A DNA stretch of 64,000 bases, from positions 20,639 through 84,638 of the forward strand of contig DPDG01000062.1 of NCBI GenBank assembly GCA_003526375.1. Reading direction: 5' to 3'. The notes beneath the pieces were generated by a model, which worked only from the letters and a program-made list of their open reading frames with translations, was not told the DNA's origin and did no database searches. Shown here piece by piece: positions 41,139-50,995 of this stretch. Position numbers and translations under genes: made by a program. This stretch comes from Lentisphaeria bacterium (GTDB lineage Bacteria > Verrucomicrobiota > Lentisphaeria > Victivallales > UBA1829). The stretch's first letter is position 1, and the number at the start of each line of letters is the position of its first letter.

Positions 41139-42263
41139 TTATGATTTGGCAGACAATACTTTTTCATATGCGGAAAGAGTCTGTTCCGCCGCCTTGCTCC
41201 AAGAGTAATCCGAAACGATCTTCCTGCGTAATTCCTGAGACGGCGGCGGCGCCTTCATCGCCATTCCGACAGCATTCCGGATACTCTCAAGATCATCCGG
41301 TTCACAATAATACGCATGATCTCCGAAATACTCCCTTACCGACCCCTTGTCCGTCACAACAATATTGCAGCCGGCATAAAGCGCTTCCAGGCTGACTAAT
41401 CCGGGGGTCTCGATCCAACTGGTTAAAACATTGACGCGCGCAGTCAGCATCAACTCAAAAACAGTCCGCTGAGGCACCTGAGAGACAAATTCGGTATTGC
41501 CGCGTTTTTCAGCCAGTTCCCGCAATTTTCTGTAATATTTCCTGCTGTTGGGACCCGCCTGCCCGATAAAGACAATGCGGTAAGGCGTATGATAAACAGC
41601 TTTCAAAAAGTTAAGCTGATTTTTTCTCGCATCAATCCGCCCGACAAATGTAATGGTATCAGAGGCTTTATCAAAAGAAGACCCGCTCATGATCTGATCA
41701 AACAGCGTTACGTCAATGGCATTGTTGACGACCGTATAGTTTTCCTGCCGGAGCCCCAGGCGCGAATTCAAGGCAGCCAGTTCCATCTCGGAATTCGGCA
41801 GCAGCCAGTCGACACTGCCCACAATCTCCTTCTGGCTGGCGATATAAGATTTTTTCAATCCCCGCAAATAAATGAGATTCCGCCTGAAAAGCAGTTTGAA
41901 TGCAGCTTTCATATATTCAAATCCGTTAATCCCGAAGAAACGGAAAATCAACCGCTGCATCCACGGCGCTCCATGGGCGGCATAATCATCAAAAGGCCAA
42001 TAGATCGTGGAAAGAACCTTCGGAATCCTGACATTTCTCAACACGCTCAAATACTCCAGCAGGTCATAAGTCCACGTCAGATCCGTCAGATGAATCAGAT
42101 CATACCGGGAAAAATCAATCTTCTCAAGACTTGAGACCAAATCACAGGCAACGCCCAGCTTTTCCAGACCTTCAACCGTTTTCAAGATCTGAATCTGCGC
42201 TCCGCCGGGCGAGGAATAGAAATTATGCCTGACACAAAACAAGACTTTCATTGATTGATCCAT
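41139..42263 (-). CDS. GT4 glycosyltransferase
   Basis: A 374-aa cytoplasmic glycosyltransferase with the GT-B fold. The N-terminal domain begins MKVLFCVRHNFYSSPGGAQI. The C-terminal domain holds ITFVGRIDARKNQLNFLKAV and ETPGLVSLEALYAGCNIVVT, the donor-site motif. ATG 42251 (MKVLF) is an alternative start, preceded by a weak ATGGA. Donor and acceptor are unknown. It sits among four consecutive glycosyltransferase or polymerase genes in the exopolysaccharide cluster. Confidence 0.87.
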   Translation of the reverse strand: MDQSMKVLFCVRHNFYSSPGGAQIQILKTVEGLEKLGVACDLVSSLEKIDFSRYDLIHLTDLTWTYDLLEYLSVLRNVRIPKVLSTIYWPFDDYAAHGAPWMQRLIFRFFGINGFEYMKAAFKLLFRRNLIYLRGLKKSYIASQKEIVGSVDWLLPNSEMELAALNSRLGLRQENYTVVNNAIDVTLFDQIMSGSSFDKASDTITFVGRIDARKNQLNFLKAVYHTPYRIVFIGQAGPNSRKYYRKLRELAEKRGNTEFVSQVPQRTVFELMLTARVNVLTSWIETPGLVSLEALYAGCNIVVTDKGSVREYFGDHAYYCEPDDLESIRNAVGMAMKAPPPSQELRRKIVSDYSWSKAAEQTLSAYEKVLSAKS

Positions 42264-42291
42264 TCTTTTTTATCATATTTGAAAAACAATT

Positions 42292-43410
42292 TTATTTTCT
42301 ATTTCGGAGCCGTTCAAAAGCGGTGACGATTATCGCTTTCAAATCACAGGCTTCATAGAACTCCGCAGCACATGCCGCATATCCGGAATAGGCAGTGTCA
42401 ATCTCCTCCAGACAGTGTTTGATTTCAGCCGTATCCGCAGTTGCAAAATTGATGCAGATTCCTGCGCGGTAACGCCCGATGGTGTCCTGAAGTCCCGCGA
42501 CGTCATTTGCAATGACCGGCAAGCCGAATCCCGTATATTCATAAATCTTATTCGGGGCGCAGAATTCCGTATTCAATGAATCATGAACATAGGCGGCAAT
42601 GCCGATGTAGGCATGGGCAGCGGTTTCAAGATGTTTCGGCGCAGGAACCGGAGGCACAAGAGTATACTCATAGTTCGCCAGAAAATCTTTCGTATATTCA
42701 TCGTTCCCCATCAGGATTCCCTGAATGACCAGTTTCCATGGACTTCCCAGTTCACTTACCGCTCTGGCAACAGGGCGCAGGTCACGTTCTTTTCCGATTC
42801 CGCCCTGATACAATACAATTTTCGCATCCCTGCCCAAACCTTCAATCACAGATTTGACCTTCTCATTTGTAAGAGGAATATTTCTCTTTCTCGGATGACG
42901 GTAAGGCTTATTCGGCAAGATGACAGGAAACTCCGGCAGATCAAACCATGCCCGGAAAATTCTCCCCCGGTTCAGTTCCGGAACAAAAACCAGACATGCC
43001 TTTTGCGCCAGCGGTTTCAGCTTCCTGATACGGACCGGATAGGTGTCATACAATTCATGCAGCTGCAGGACGTAACGCTCTTTCAACAGGCGTTTTCCCA
43101 TCAGAAGCGCAGTCTCCGCACTTGCGATCCAGAGAAAATCATATTGTTCCTTCCGCAGGAGGTTCCAGATTTGCCACCGGAACGAGAGCCAACGGCAGGC
43201 ACGGACCGGCAAAGAGGTATTCCTGATGTCGGGGTGTTTCCTGAACGTCGTGATCTTCACCCCTTTTTCACGCAGTTCACCGGCATTTTCCGGTTCAATA
43301 AGGTTCGTAATCAAATGAACATGATGCCCTGTTTCAGCCAGAGCATGGCATACGGATAAAACAGGCGGCAGACTTTCCAGGCGCCCGTTCAAGACAATTG
43401 TAACTCTCAT
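42292..43410 (-). CDS. glycosyltransferase, GT4-like
   Basis: A 372-aa GT-B protein. It begins MRVTIVLNGRLESLPPVLSV and contains KIVLYQGGIGKERDLRPVAR and EFCAPNKIYEYTGFGLPVIA, the latter resembling the nucleotide-sugar-binding segment of GT4-type enzymes. No membrane helix is seen. RBS GGAAAGA precedes the ATG. The sugar transferred cannot be inferred. The next gene downstream is another glycosyltransferase. Confidence 0.85.
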   Translation of the reverse strand: MRVTIVLNGRLESLPPVLSVCHALAETGHHVHLITNLIEPENAGELREKGVKITTFRKHPDIRNTSLPVRACRWLSFRWQIWNLLRKEQYDFLWIASAETALLMGKRLLKERYVLQLHELYDTYPVRIRKLKPLAQKACLVFVPELNRGRIFRAWFDLPEFPVILPNKPYRHPRKRNIPLTNEKVKSVIEGLGRDAKIVLYQGGIGKERDLRPVARAVSELGSPWKLVIQGILMGNDEYTKDFLANYEYTLVPPVPAPKHLETAAHAYIGIAAYVHDSLNTEFCAPNKIYEYTGFGLPVIANDVAGLQDTIGRYRAGICINFATADTAEIKHCLEEIDTAYSGYAACAAEFYEACDLKAIIVTAFERLRNRK

Positions 43411-43440
43411 TGCCGGAATCTTTCCATGATTATTGTTCTT

Positions 43441-44889
43441 TTACGATACGGTCAAATAATTCAGATAGAAATCTCTCAGATTGACCAATACAGCAACAGC
43501 CAGCAGGCCAAAGCGGAAGCATCTTTCCTGAGTGAGATATTTCCGCCGGTAAAGCTGTTCATACAAAAACAGGAAAGCCGGAAGAAACAGTATCAGAAAA
43601 ACCTTGTGTCTGACCTGCATGGAAACAAAAGCGATTAAGAAACAATAGCAGAGAAAAGAAAAAGCCAGAATAAACAGCTTCATATTATGCCCTTTCAAAG
43701 AGGCATACAGGAAAAGACATATTTTCGGCACAATGAAAATCTGGAAAACCATACCGATGCACGCGACGAAATAATCAATCCGGAACATCCGGAAAGCAGG
43801 ATAGACCAGAGCGTCATGACCCACGTAAATCAGTCCCTCATGGATTTCACGCACCCAGGAAGTCACCCGGACAGGCGAAAAGAGAAAAGAAAACAAATAC
43901 AGAACGGAATTGCTTTGCAGACGGGCTGCCGGAATCCCCGCATTTTCGTAATAATAAGTAAAACTTTCCGCCCGGTTCCGGAGAGTTTCCAGAATCGAGG
44001 TCTTCACCTCCGACGCCTGCAGGAATGAACTCATATTTAATGAAACATGACTGAGAATGAAAAGGAGAACCGCACTGACGAAAAGGATTATAAGAAAAAA
44101 AGTCAATTTCCTCATACCGGCGTATTTCTGCCGGACCTTCAATAAAAACAGCAGGAGAAACAGCAGCAGTCCGTTGGCAGCACGGAATATTCCGGAAAAA
44201 ACAGCAAAAACGACTGATGATTTCCAGCGGTTGCGAAAAACGGAATGAAGAGACAGCACAGCAAACAGAGACATGAAGACATCACGGTAAAGATGAACAA
44301 CAGCATCACAGAAAATACTGTTCAGGACAATACAGGCAAAGGCAAGAAACGGAACGGGAGAACATTCTCTGCCCGGCAGCAGATCATAACCGAGACGCAG
44401 AGAAAAACCGACAACGAAAGATGCCGCCGCCCAATTCAGAGGCAGCAGGGCATAATGCTGGAATTTATCTGTAAACAGCTGAATCAGCCTCAGCGGAATA
44501 CTGATCAAAACACCATAAACCTCAAACTTCTCATTTTCAATGCCGGATATGATATTCTGTGCATTACAGAAAAAGTAGGAATCGTCGCCATACGGCGCGA
44601 AAGTATATCCATAAGTAAAATAATACGTAAAGAGCGCCATCATTCCCAGTATGGAAAAAATGCTGTAACTCAGTAAGACATACTTCCGAATCTCTTTCTC
44701 AAAGATTCTGCCGGACAAGGCGGACACAACGCAAAACCAGAAGAGCCATGCGCCAAAAGGCGCCGCGGAACGGCAGATGAATATACCGGCAACAGCGCAG
44801 AAAAAAGCGATCAGAGAGAAAACAAGATAGGATAAAAACAATATCTTGCCGTGCGGATGCCGTTCTTGTAAAATACCAGCGTCAGTCAT
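43441..44889 (-). CDS. polytopic membrane protein, candidate O-antigen/EPS polymerase (Wzy)
   Basis: A 482-aa protein with about 11-12 helices and a large central loop (about residues 100-150, rich in Tyr and Phe: YGYTFAPYGDDSYFFC). Wzy polymerases are defined by topology and location rather than by sequence, and this is the only protein in the cluster that fits. The segment VVHLYRDVFMSLFAVLSLHS resembles conserved loops in polymerase-like families. A membrane glycosyltransferase is the alternative. ATG 44889 is preferred over an upstream in-frame ATG at 44910. Confidence 0.6.
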   Translation of the reverse strand: MTDAGILQERHPHGKILFLSYLVFSLIAFFCAVAGIFICRSAAPFGAWLFWFCVVSALSGRIFEKEIRKYVLLSYSIFSILGMMALFTYYFTYGYTFAPYGDDSYFFCNAQNIISGIENEKFEVYGVLISIPLRLIQLFTDKFQHYALLPLNWAAASFVVGFSLRLGYDLLPGRECSPVPFLAFACIVLNSIFCDAVVHLYRDVFMSLFAVLSLHSVFRNRWKSSVVFAVFSGIFRAANGLLLFLLLFLLKVRQKYAGMRKLTFFLIILFVSAVLLFILSHVSLNMSSFLQASEVKTSILETLRNRAESFTYYYENAGIPAARLQSNSVLYLFSFLFSPVRVTSWVREIHEGLIYVGHDALVYPAFRMFRIDYFVACIGMVFQIFIVPKICLFLYASLKGHNMKLFILAFSFLCYCFLIAFVSMQVRHKVFLILFLPAFLFLYEQLYRRKYLTQERCFRFGLLAVAVLVNLRDFYLNYLTVS

Positions 44890-44952
44890 AAAATAAATCT
44901 GCAAAAACAAAAAAGAGAGCTGTGTCCGGAGAAAGAGTCAGTCTTATACATC

Positions 44953-46167
44953 TCAACAGCCTGAAAATTCTTTCCCGCCGTGAGCCTTGAATATTTTCAT
45001 CGCGGAGTAGGCGGCGCGGGTTACAGCAGGAATCCGCGCCTTCAACAGGCAGTGCTGTTCGGACAGGTTGATATTCCCGGAAAAGTCATAATTCAAAACA
45101 TTCTCAAGCGCACAGACATATTTCCGGCTGCCGTAAACATACTCTGCCATGCCGGAGGCTTTGGAACTGTATGACAGCAAAACGGTCGGGACATATGCCG
45201 TCATGGCATTAATCGCGCAGTGCATTCTGGCGGCAATACACAAATCACATTTGATCAGTTCTGTTTTGGTCGCAATGAAGCCAAGCCCGCGGGGCAGCAG
45301 GCGCACTCTTGACCGCAACGTCTCAGGCAGACTGCGATAAAGTTCATTCAGATAAGAATAATCATCGTCTATGCCCTCATCCGGCGGGCAGACATGGGGA
45401 ACCAGGATAATCTCACAGGGAAACATCTCCAGCAGTTTCCCGACGAGCAACCGATGCTCAGCAATACCGTTCTTGCGTCCCTGTCCTGTATAGCAGAGCG
45501 ACAACGGGCTCAGATTCAAAGCAATTTTTTCCGGTATCGCCCCGGAAAAAGATCCGGTCTCTTTTGTAATCTCCGCAGCGACAGTAAAAGCCGGGTCGGC
45601 ACATTCCAGAAGCCGCCCGCCAAGACCGATTGAATTCAAATACTCTGTTGACTTTTTCTCGCGGGAGGTAATTCCGGAAATGCGGAGCAGGTGTTCCTTC
45701 ACCTTCTTCTCCACCCCCGGATTGGCGGAAAACGGACCGACAGAAGCTCCCCACAGAATATAGTGTCTTCCGTTTTTTTCACAATAATCACCGAAAAGCA
45801 TCAAGGCAGACGGATATTCTTTATTGTCGGGAGACAGCGTATAGATATCGCCGCCGATGGAGAGCACATAATCGTATTTTTTTTCAGTTGCCGTCTCTTT
45901 GAGATCAAACATCACAGGAATCTCAATCCCCAGGCAGGCAGCCAGACGCCTTGCCAACCGGGGAAAGGAAAAACGGCTGATGAAACGTCTCGTGATAATC
46001 TCCAGCCCGCAGTCAGCCAGCATCTTCCGGTCATAATCAGGAGAAAGAGTGGCATAGGTAATCTCAGCCTGCGGGTCAAATGCCCGGAGGATATTGACAC
46101 TCCCTCTCACAATAGCCTCACAGCCGTAGTTATATACTCCATTAATTCCAATCAGCAGATATTTCAT
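44953..46167 (-). CDS. polysaccharide pyruvyl transferase family protein
   Basis: A 404-aa protein of the CsaB/WcaK family, which adds pyruvate ketals from phosphoenolpyruvate to sugars. Typical segments are GINGVYNYGCEAIVRGSVNI, DYVLSIGGDIYTL, ILWGASVGPF, ITSREKKSTEYLNSIGL, CIAARMHCAINAM (the conserved RxHxxI) and VPTVLLSYSSKASGMAEY. RBS GAGGAGAC precedes the ATG. Pyruvylation gives the exported polymer a negative charge. It lies between the epimerase-like and the polymerase-like genes. Confidence 0.88.
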   Translation of the reverse strand: MKYLLIGINGVYNYGCEAIVRGSVNILRAFDPQAEITYATLSPDYDRKMLADCGLEIITRRFISRFSFPRLARRLAACLGIEIPVMFDLKETATEKKYDYVLSIGGDIYTLSPDNKEYPSALMLFGDYCEKNGRHYILWGASVGPFSANPGVEKKVKEHLLRISGITSREKKSTEYLNSIGLGGRLLECADPAFTVAAEITKETGSFSGAIPEKIALNLSPLSLCYTGQGRKNGIAEHRLLVGKLLEMFPCEIILVPHVCPPDEGIDDDYSYLNELYRSLPETLRSRVRLLPRGLGFIATKTELIKCDLCIAARMHCAINAMTAYVPTVLLSYSSKASGMAEYVYGSRKYVCALENVLNYDFSGNINLSEQHCLLKARIPAVTRAAYSAMKIFKAHGGKEFSGC

Positions 46168-46174
46168 TGTCTCC

Positions 46175-47389
46175 TCATTTTCTTATCAGGAACCGTCCCG
46201 CTTTACGGCATGCCCGCCTGCTCACATCAACGGTTTTCTGAACAAAAGACGGCATATACCGATAGACGAAATATAAAAAGCGGTCTCTCCATGTCGCGTT
46301 GCCAAGATAATCAAAAAAGACCAGTCTGGAAAGCAGCGGAGTTCCAGGATTCTTTTTCCGCAGGTATCCGGCAATCAGCCTGTCCATCATGGCATCCCAC
46401 TGATAATCTATCCCTTTCAGGAAATGATGTTCCCTGTAGTATTTCACAGTTCTCTCCAGTCCTTCCGAAATGGAGACCGAAGCGGAAAAATCAGGACATG
46501 CCTCCTTCAGCTTGTGATTATCATAACAGGCATCCAGAGCCCGATCCCCCAGTAAAATACCCCGGATAGCGGGCAAAGTGCCGGCGGCATATTCCGACGG
46601 GATATCCACAGTAAGAGGTTCGCAATTCAAGACCTTTCCGACAATGGAAAGTATTTCACGCCATGACAGAGGTTCATCCCCGCAAAGGTTGAAAATCTCA
46701 TTCTTTGCTTTCGGGTTTCCGAATAAATCAACCAACGCATATGCAAAATCTTCCGTATGCATCACTGTCGCAAGCGCTTTTCCCTGATCCCAAAGAAAAA
46801 CCGGCTTGCCTGCCAGTATCCGCCCTGCAAAAGTCCAGTGATAACCATAGACAGGCATGATTCCATAGGGAATTCTTGTATTTCCATATGTAATTGCAGG
46901 CCTGACGACGGTATAAGAAACATCATCGGAAAATTGATATGTTTTCAGAAAATGCTCACATGCAGCCTTATTCACACTATATTCCCAGACGGGATTTCCC
47001 GTTGCCGGCATATCTTCCCTGAGTTTCCCCTGTGCATTTCTGCGGTCATATGCACCTACGGAGGAAATGAAGATCAACTGGCGGCACCGTCTCTCAAAGA
47101 TGCGCAGAGTCCTGGCCAGATCACTGACGGAATAAGAAAGAAAATCGACGACGACATCAAACTGCAAATCACCGAGGACGGAATGCACCCTGTCTTCCAG
47201 TGTGCTGATATCGCCCTGGAGAAAAAAAGCGCCTTCCGGAAGTTCTTTCTTCGTGCGTCCCCGGTTAAGCACATAGGTTCTGTGCCCTTTCTCTATTGAA
47301 CGCATCAGAACGTCACTGCCGATTGTACCGGTCCCTCCAATCAGCAAAACACGGAAAGCCGCAGATTTCTCCTCTTTCGGCAGGCTCAT
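46175..47389 (-). CDS. NAD-dependent epimerase/dehydratase-like protein (extended SDR)
   Basis: A 404-aa protein with an N-terminal Rossmann motif GGTGTIGSDV (about residues 18-27) and a nucleotide-sugar epimerase body. The segments FISSVGAYDRR, VVRPAITYGNTRIPYG and NEIFNLCGDEPLSWREILSIV are typical of the family. The catalytic YxxxK is present as YSVNK. The product is likely a modified nucleotide sugar, but the reaction (epimerase, reductase or dehydratase) cannot be told. Its start overlaps the preceding stop by ATGA. The C-terminal 60 residues are basic and may touch the membrane. Confidence 0.82.
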   Translation of the reverse strand: MSLPKEEKSAAFRVLLIGGTGTIGSDVLMRSIEKGHRTYVLNRGRTKKELPEGAFFLQGDISTLEDRVHSVLGDLQFDVVVDFLSYSVSDLARTLRIFERRCRQLIFISSVGAYDRRNAQGKLREDMPATGNPVWEYSVNKAACEHFLKTYQFSDDVSYTVVRPAITYGNTRIPYGIMPVYGYHWTFAGRILAGKPVFLWDQGKALATVMHTEDFAYALVDLFGNPKAKNEIFNLCGDEPLSWREILSIVGKVLNCEPLTVDIPSEYAAGTLPAIRGILLGDRALDACYDNHKLKEACPDFSASVSISEGLERTVKYYREHHFLKGIDYQWDAMMDRLIAGYLRKKNPGTPLLSRLVFFDYLGNATWRDRFLYFVYRYMPSFVQKTVDVSRRACRKAGRFLIRK

Positions 47390-49218
47390 TTATGGCTCCA
47401 GTCAATATTTTCTTCAATTTTTACTGCGGGATTGCCTGAAAACAAAGTTCGCGGAGGAATTTTGGAAAACACAAAAGAACGTGCTCCGGCAATGGCTCCA
47501 TTCCCCATCGTGACTCCTTTGGCAATCATTGCACCGTCACCGATCCAGCAATAATCGCCAATCTTTACGGAAGATGCAATTTTATAACCTTTCAGATGAA
47601 TTGTATGGGCGTCATAATCACGAATCACGACATTACGCCCGATCAGACAGCGTCTTCCGATCGTAATCCTTTTCGCACAGACAATCTGGCAGTTGATGTT
47701 GCATCCGGCGCCTTCCCCTCCGGCAAGCTGCAGAACCCCACCTGAAAAAATCTGAATATCCGCACCGGCCCAGATGGAAAAATCATCGAAAGTGCTGAGC
47801 ACGGCATCTTTTTCAATATAAATTCTTGTTTCCTGTCTGGAGCCTCTGATTTTCTTCAAACCGACAATCAACATTCCTTTGACATTAACCTCCGCTCCCC
47901 CGGCGATCTCCCAGACACAGTGGGAACAGGGCAGAATAAAATCTCCATGAAAAACGGAAGCATGAACAGCCCTTGTAAAAAAATTAAGCCTGATGAACTG
48001 CATCCAAATCAACGGATTGTATCCCATGCAGTAACGCATATGAAGAAGGGGACGCAAAATGGAACGGACTTTATTTTTGAAACGGAGCGGTATCTTATCC
48101 TTCCAAGTCATCGGGAAATACTTCGCCGCAACCTGATCAAAAGGCAGATCGTCAACGTCGTTGAAAAAAGTATCCCGCGAAACTGCCGGATGTTTCAGGG
48201 AATGCAGCAAATGATGATTTTTCTCCAGCACTTCCGCAAATAAAACTTTTTTCCAGAGACACTGTTCCCGTACCGCGTTAAAGAATTCCATCCCTTTTTC
48301 CGTATTGCAGATCAGCAATGAGGCGCCTTTGTCGTCATCCAGCTCCGGAGCGACCGACTCGATTCCCCAGAAATCTCCCAGCGTAATATCGGAATTATGC
48401 TGTGCGCTCTTGTAATTGCATTCATAACAGGATGGACGGCAGAAAATCCCTGACCTCAGATATCCCCGTGTGAAGTTGTCGACGGTTCCCGTTCCGTAAT
48501 AGGATTTCCCGTTTTCAAATTCCGCCTTGAAAGTGAGCTCCCGCCAGCCCAATTCCTTGTTTTTCGCCTTGACATATGTAATCTTCGAGCCATATTTCTT
48601 TTCCAGAGAATCCAGATGTTTCCTGAAAACCTTCGGAGAATTGATCCCCCTGCACACATAGTCGCAAACAATCAAATCAACGGTATCAACGCCGTCCAGA
48701 TACAGCCGGAGCGCCGCCATCTGGCAGGGACTGCCGCAGACAAGAACCTTTTTCCCGTCCAACAGCAATTTCTTCACCTGACGGAAAAATCCCGCAGTAT
48801 CGCTCTGAAGATACTTGGAACTCCGCAGACGTTCCAGGTCCGCCGGATGGTCCGTCAGAAAATGGTGAACATGAAAATCCCCGGAATAAACGGCGCCGCC
48901 GACATATCCTCCCGCTTGAAAAACCTGATTCGCCAGCAAGGAAAAGGCGCCGCCGCTGGTACTGTCCAGACGTACCGGCAAGTCCTTATTCACCACAGCA
49001 TAATATTCCGGTTTGAACGTTCTGGCTTTCTTCTGAATTTTCAAATTCAATTCGGGGCAGACCTTCTCGCAGAGATGGCAATCAACGCATTTCGACGGAT
49101 CAACCTCCGGATACCAGAATCCTTCCTTATCTGTCTGGAAAGAGATCGCCCCTTTCGGGCAGATATCACCGCAAGCCTTGCAGCCGGTACAGTTTTCTTT
49201 TCTTTTCAAATCAATCAT
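47386..49218 (-). CDS. FrhB-like Fe-S oxidoreductase fused to a hexapeptide acyltransferase
   Basis: A 610-aa fusion. Residues 1-60 hold two 4Fe-4S motifs (Cys 10, 13, 16, 20 and 44, 47, 50, 54). Residues about 75-390 match the F420-hydrogenase beta-subunit (FrhB/FpoF) family often found in polysaccharide clusters (GAVYSGDFHVHHFLTD, RSSKYLQSDT, GSPCQMAALRLYL, SDITLGDFWGIE). Residues about 400-605 form a left-handed beta-helix acyltransferase: GRRCLIGRNVVIRDYDAHTI, KIGDYCWIGDGAMIAKGVTM, FSGNPAVKI. A direct fusion of the two is unusual. The redox partner and acyl donor are unknown; the ACP module encoded upstream is a candidate donor source. Confidence 0.85.
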   Translation of the reverse strand: MIDLKRKENCTGCKACGDICPKGAISFQTDKEGFWYPEVDPSKCVDCHLCEKVCPELNLKIQKKARTFKPEYYAVVNKDLPVRLDSTSGGAFSLLANQVFQAGGYVGGAVYSGDFHVHHFLTDHPADLERLRSSKYLQSDTAGFFRQVKKLLLDGKKVLVCGSPCQMAALRLYLDGVDTVDLIVCDYVCRGINSPKVFRKHLDSLEKKYGSKITYVKAKNKELGWRELTFKAEFENGKSYYGTGTVDNFTRGYLRSGIFCRPSCYECNYKSAQHNSDITLGDFWGIESVAPELDDDKGASLLICNTEKGMEFFNAVREQCLWKKVLFAEVLEKNHHLLHSLKHPAVSRDTFFNDVDDLPFDQVAAKYFPMTWKDKIPLRFKNKVRSILRPLLHMRYCMGYNPLIWMQFIRLNFFTRAVHASVFHGDFILPCSHCVWEIAGGAEVNVKGMLIVGLKKIRGSRQETRIYIEKDAVLSTFDDFSIWAGADIQIFSGGVLQLAGGEGAGCNINCQIVCAKRITIGRRCLIGRNVVIRDYDAHTIHLKGYKIASSVKIGDYCWIGDGAMIAKGVTMGNGAIAGARSFVFSKIPPRTLFSGNPAVKIEENIDWSHK

Positions 49219-49235
49219 AACCGATGAAACTACCC

Positions 49236-50237
49236 TTAAAAATACAACATTGTTCCAGACCAGGAGTAACCGACCCCGAATCCTGCAATCATAACTTTGA
49301 AATCGGGAAGGATATGTTTCCCGTTCATCGCATCGGCGATTGCTATCGGCAAGGTCGAAGAAACAGTGTTGCCCGTGTTCTCCAGATTCATATAATATTT
49401 TGACTTATCAATCTTACAGATCTTCCGGATGGTGTCCAGCATGAATTTATTTGCCTGGTGAAAGAGAAAATAATCTACTTCGTCTTTCCGCATCGAGTTC
49501 TTTGCCAGAATATCATTCACAAGTTCAGGAACGACAGAAAGAGTGAAATTAAAAATCTTCGAACCATCCATAAACAGATGGTCCGAAGAATGAATCAATC
49601 CGTATTCGTCAACCATATCATCGCCGGCAGGGCATTTCTGCCGGGCACCACCATTTTTCACAATCAGATTCTCTGCCCCGCGGCCGTCCGTTCCGAAAAC
49701 AAAATTTCCGATCCGGGCAAAACCGGAAGCGGAAACCAGCGTTGCGGCAGCGCCATCTCCGAAAAGAGAACGATTCCCCTTGTCCTTCTGATGAATATAC
49801 TTGCTGTATGTCTCCGCTGTCAGAAGCAGGATATGATTTGCCGACTGGGATTTCAGCAGCCCTGCCGCAAGGGAAAGTCCATAGGCGTAACCGGAACAGC
49901 CGAGATTGAAATCCAAAGCTCCCGACTTTACAGGAATGCCAAGCCTGTCCTGGATGATGCAGGCGCTTGTAGGCAGAAAATAATCCGGGCTCTGGGTGCA
50001 AAATAAAATAAAGTCGATGTCCGCCGGCTGAATCCCGTGTTCGGAGAACAGTTTTTCCGCAGCTTTGACAGCCATATCCGCCGCAGTTTCAGACTCTCCT
50101 GCAATATGCCGCTTGAGGATTCCCGTCTTTGCAGAAACTTTTTCCACATTCCATTCGGGAAATTCCGCAATGAGTTCCTCGTTTGTAAATTCCCTTTCAG
50201 GCAAATAATAAGATATCGCTTTAATATATGCGTCCAT
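49236..50237 (-). CDS. 3-oxoacyl-ACP synthase III (KAS III/FabH-like)
   Basis: A 333-aa thiolase-fold enzyme that condenses an acyl-CoA with malonyl-ACP. Catalytic Cys114 (DFNLGCSGYAYGL), His in LFHQAN and Asn in ENTGNTVSS are all present, so it should be active. ATG 50237 (MDAYIK) with AGGGG five bases upstream is preferred to the GTG at 50243. Next to a dedicated ACP and a ketoreductase within a glycan cluster, it probably builds a short acyl chain for polysaccharide decoration rather than serving bulk fatty-acid synthesis. Confidence 0.92.
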   Translation of the reverse strand: MDAYIKAISYYLPEREFTNEELIAEFPEWNVEKVSAKTGILKRHIAGESETAADMAVKAAEKLFSEHGIQPADIDFILFCTQSPDYFLPTSACIIQDRLGIPVKSGALDFNLGCSGYAYGLSLAAGLLKSQSANHILLLTAETYSKYIHQKDKGNRSLFGDGAAATLVSASGFARIGNFVFGTDGRGAENLIVKNGGARQKCPAGDDMVDEYGLIHSSDHLFMDGSKIFNFTLSVVPELVNDILAKNSMRKDEVDYFLFHQANKFMLDTIRKICKIDKSKYYMNLENTGNTVSSTLPIAIADAMNGKHILPDFKVMIAGFGVGYSWSGTMLYF

Positions 50238-50254
50238 AGTCACCCCTGTGTTGA

Positions 50255-50995
50255 TCAGTTCAGTGTTCTGCCGCCGTCAATGACAATTTTCTGACCGGTC
50301 ATCCATCTGGACGCCGGACTCAACAGAAAAACAATGAAATCCGCAATATCTTCCGGAGTCCCGTATCCAAAAGGATACAACTTTTCATTTTCATTGAATT
50401 CATCCTCTGTAAAAGTCATCTTTTGCAGCAATCCGGTTCTAACGATACCAGGCATCAGTGTATTGACCCGAATCTTTCTGTGAGCAACTTCTTTCGCCAG
50501 CACTCGGGCATAAGCAGCCATTGCCGCTTTAGCAGAAGCATATGCCGCAGATCCGGTCTCTGCAACGCTGTCGGCAAGAAAGGAAGATATGAACACAATG
50601 GAAGCTCCTTTTGAAATCTTCTTCCCCTGCATCAATGCCGTCATCAGATTTACTGTTCCGAAGAAATTGGTTTCAAACAAAGCCAGAAGCCTTTCATATG
50701 CCATATGCCGACATGGAATCGTATCCGTTGTGCCTGCACAATGTACGATCCCGTCAAGTTTCGGCAGCATCTCCGCCAGAACTCCGATTTCAGCCGGATT
50801 TCTCTGATCGGCGGAATGAACGGCATGTCCTTCGCCGGAAAGCAGGCTCAATGTCTCCTCGAGCCGCCCCCTGTCCCGGGCAGTCCCGATAATTTTCGCT
50901 CCCATTCGGGAACATGCCACCGCCGCGGCGCGCCCGATACCGGAGGAGGCTCCGGTTATCAGAATATACTTTCCGGCAAGAGAAAAATCAGGCAT
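50255..50995 (-). CDS. short-chain dehydrogenase, FabG-like ketoreductase
   Basis: A 246-aa NAD(P)-dependent SDR. It has TGASSGIGRAAA near residue 13, catalytic Ser in VFISSFLADS, and YASAK (YxxxK). The C-terminal SPASRWMTGQKIVIDGGRTL is typical of FabG-like enzymes. ATG 50995 (MPDFSL) follows AGGAAAAG and overlaps the ACP stop by eight bases, so the two are coupled. With the neighbouring KAS III it would reduce a 3-oxoacyl-ACP to a 3-hydroxyacyl-ACP. The substrate is inferred from context. Confidence 0.88.
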   Translation of the reverse strand: MPDFSLAGKYILITGASSGIGRAAAVACSRMGAKIIGTARDRGRLEETLSLLSGEGHAVHSADQRNPAEIGVLAEMLPKLDGIVHCAGTTDTIPCRHMAYERLLALFETNFFGTVNLMTALMQGKKISKGASIVFISSFLADSVAETGSAAYASAKAAMAAYARVLAKEVAHRKIRVNTLMPGIVRTGLLQKMTFTEDEFNENEKLYPFGYGTPEDIADFIVFLLSPASRWMTGQKIVIDGGRTLN

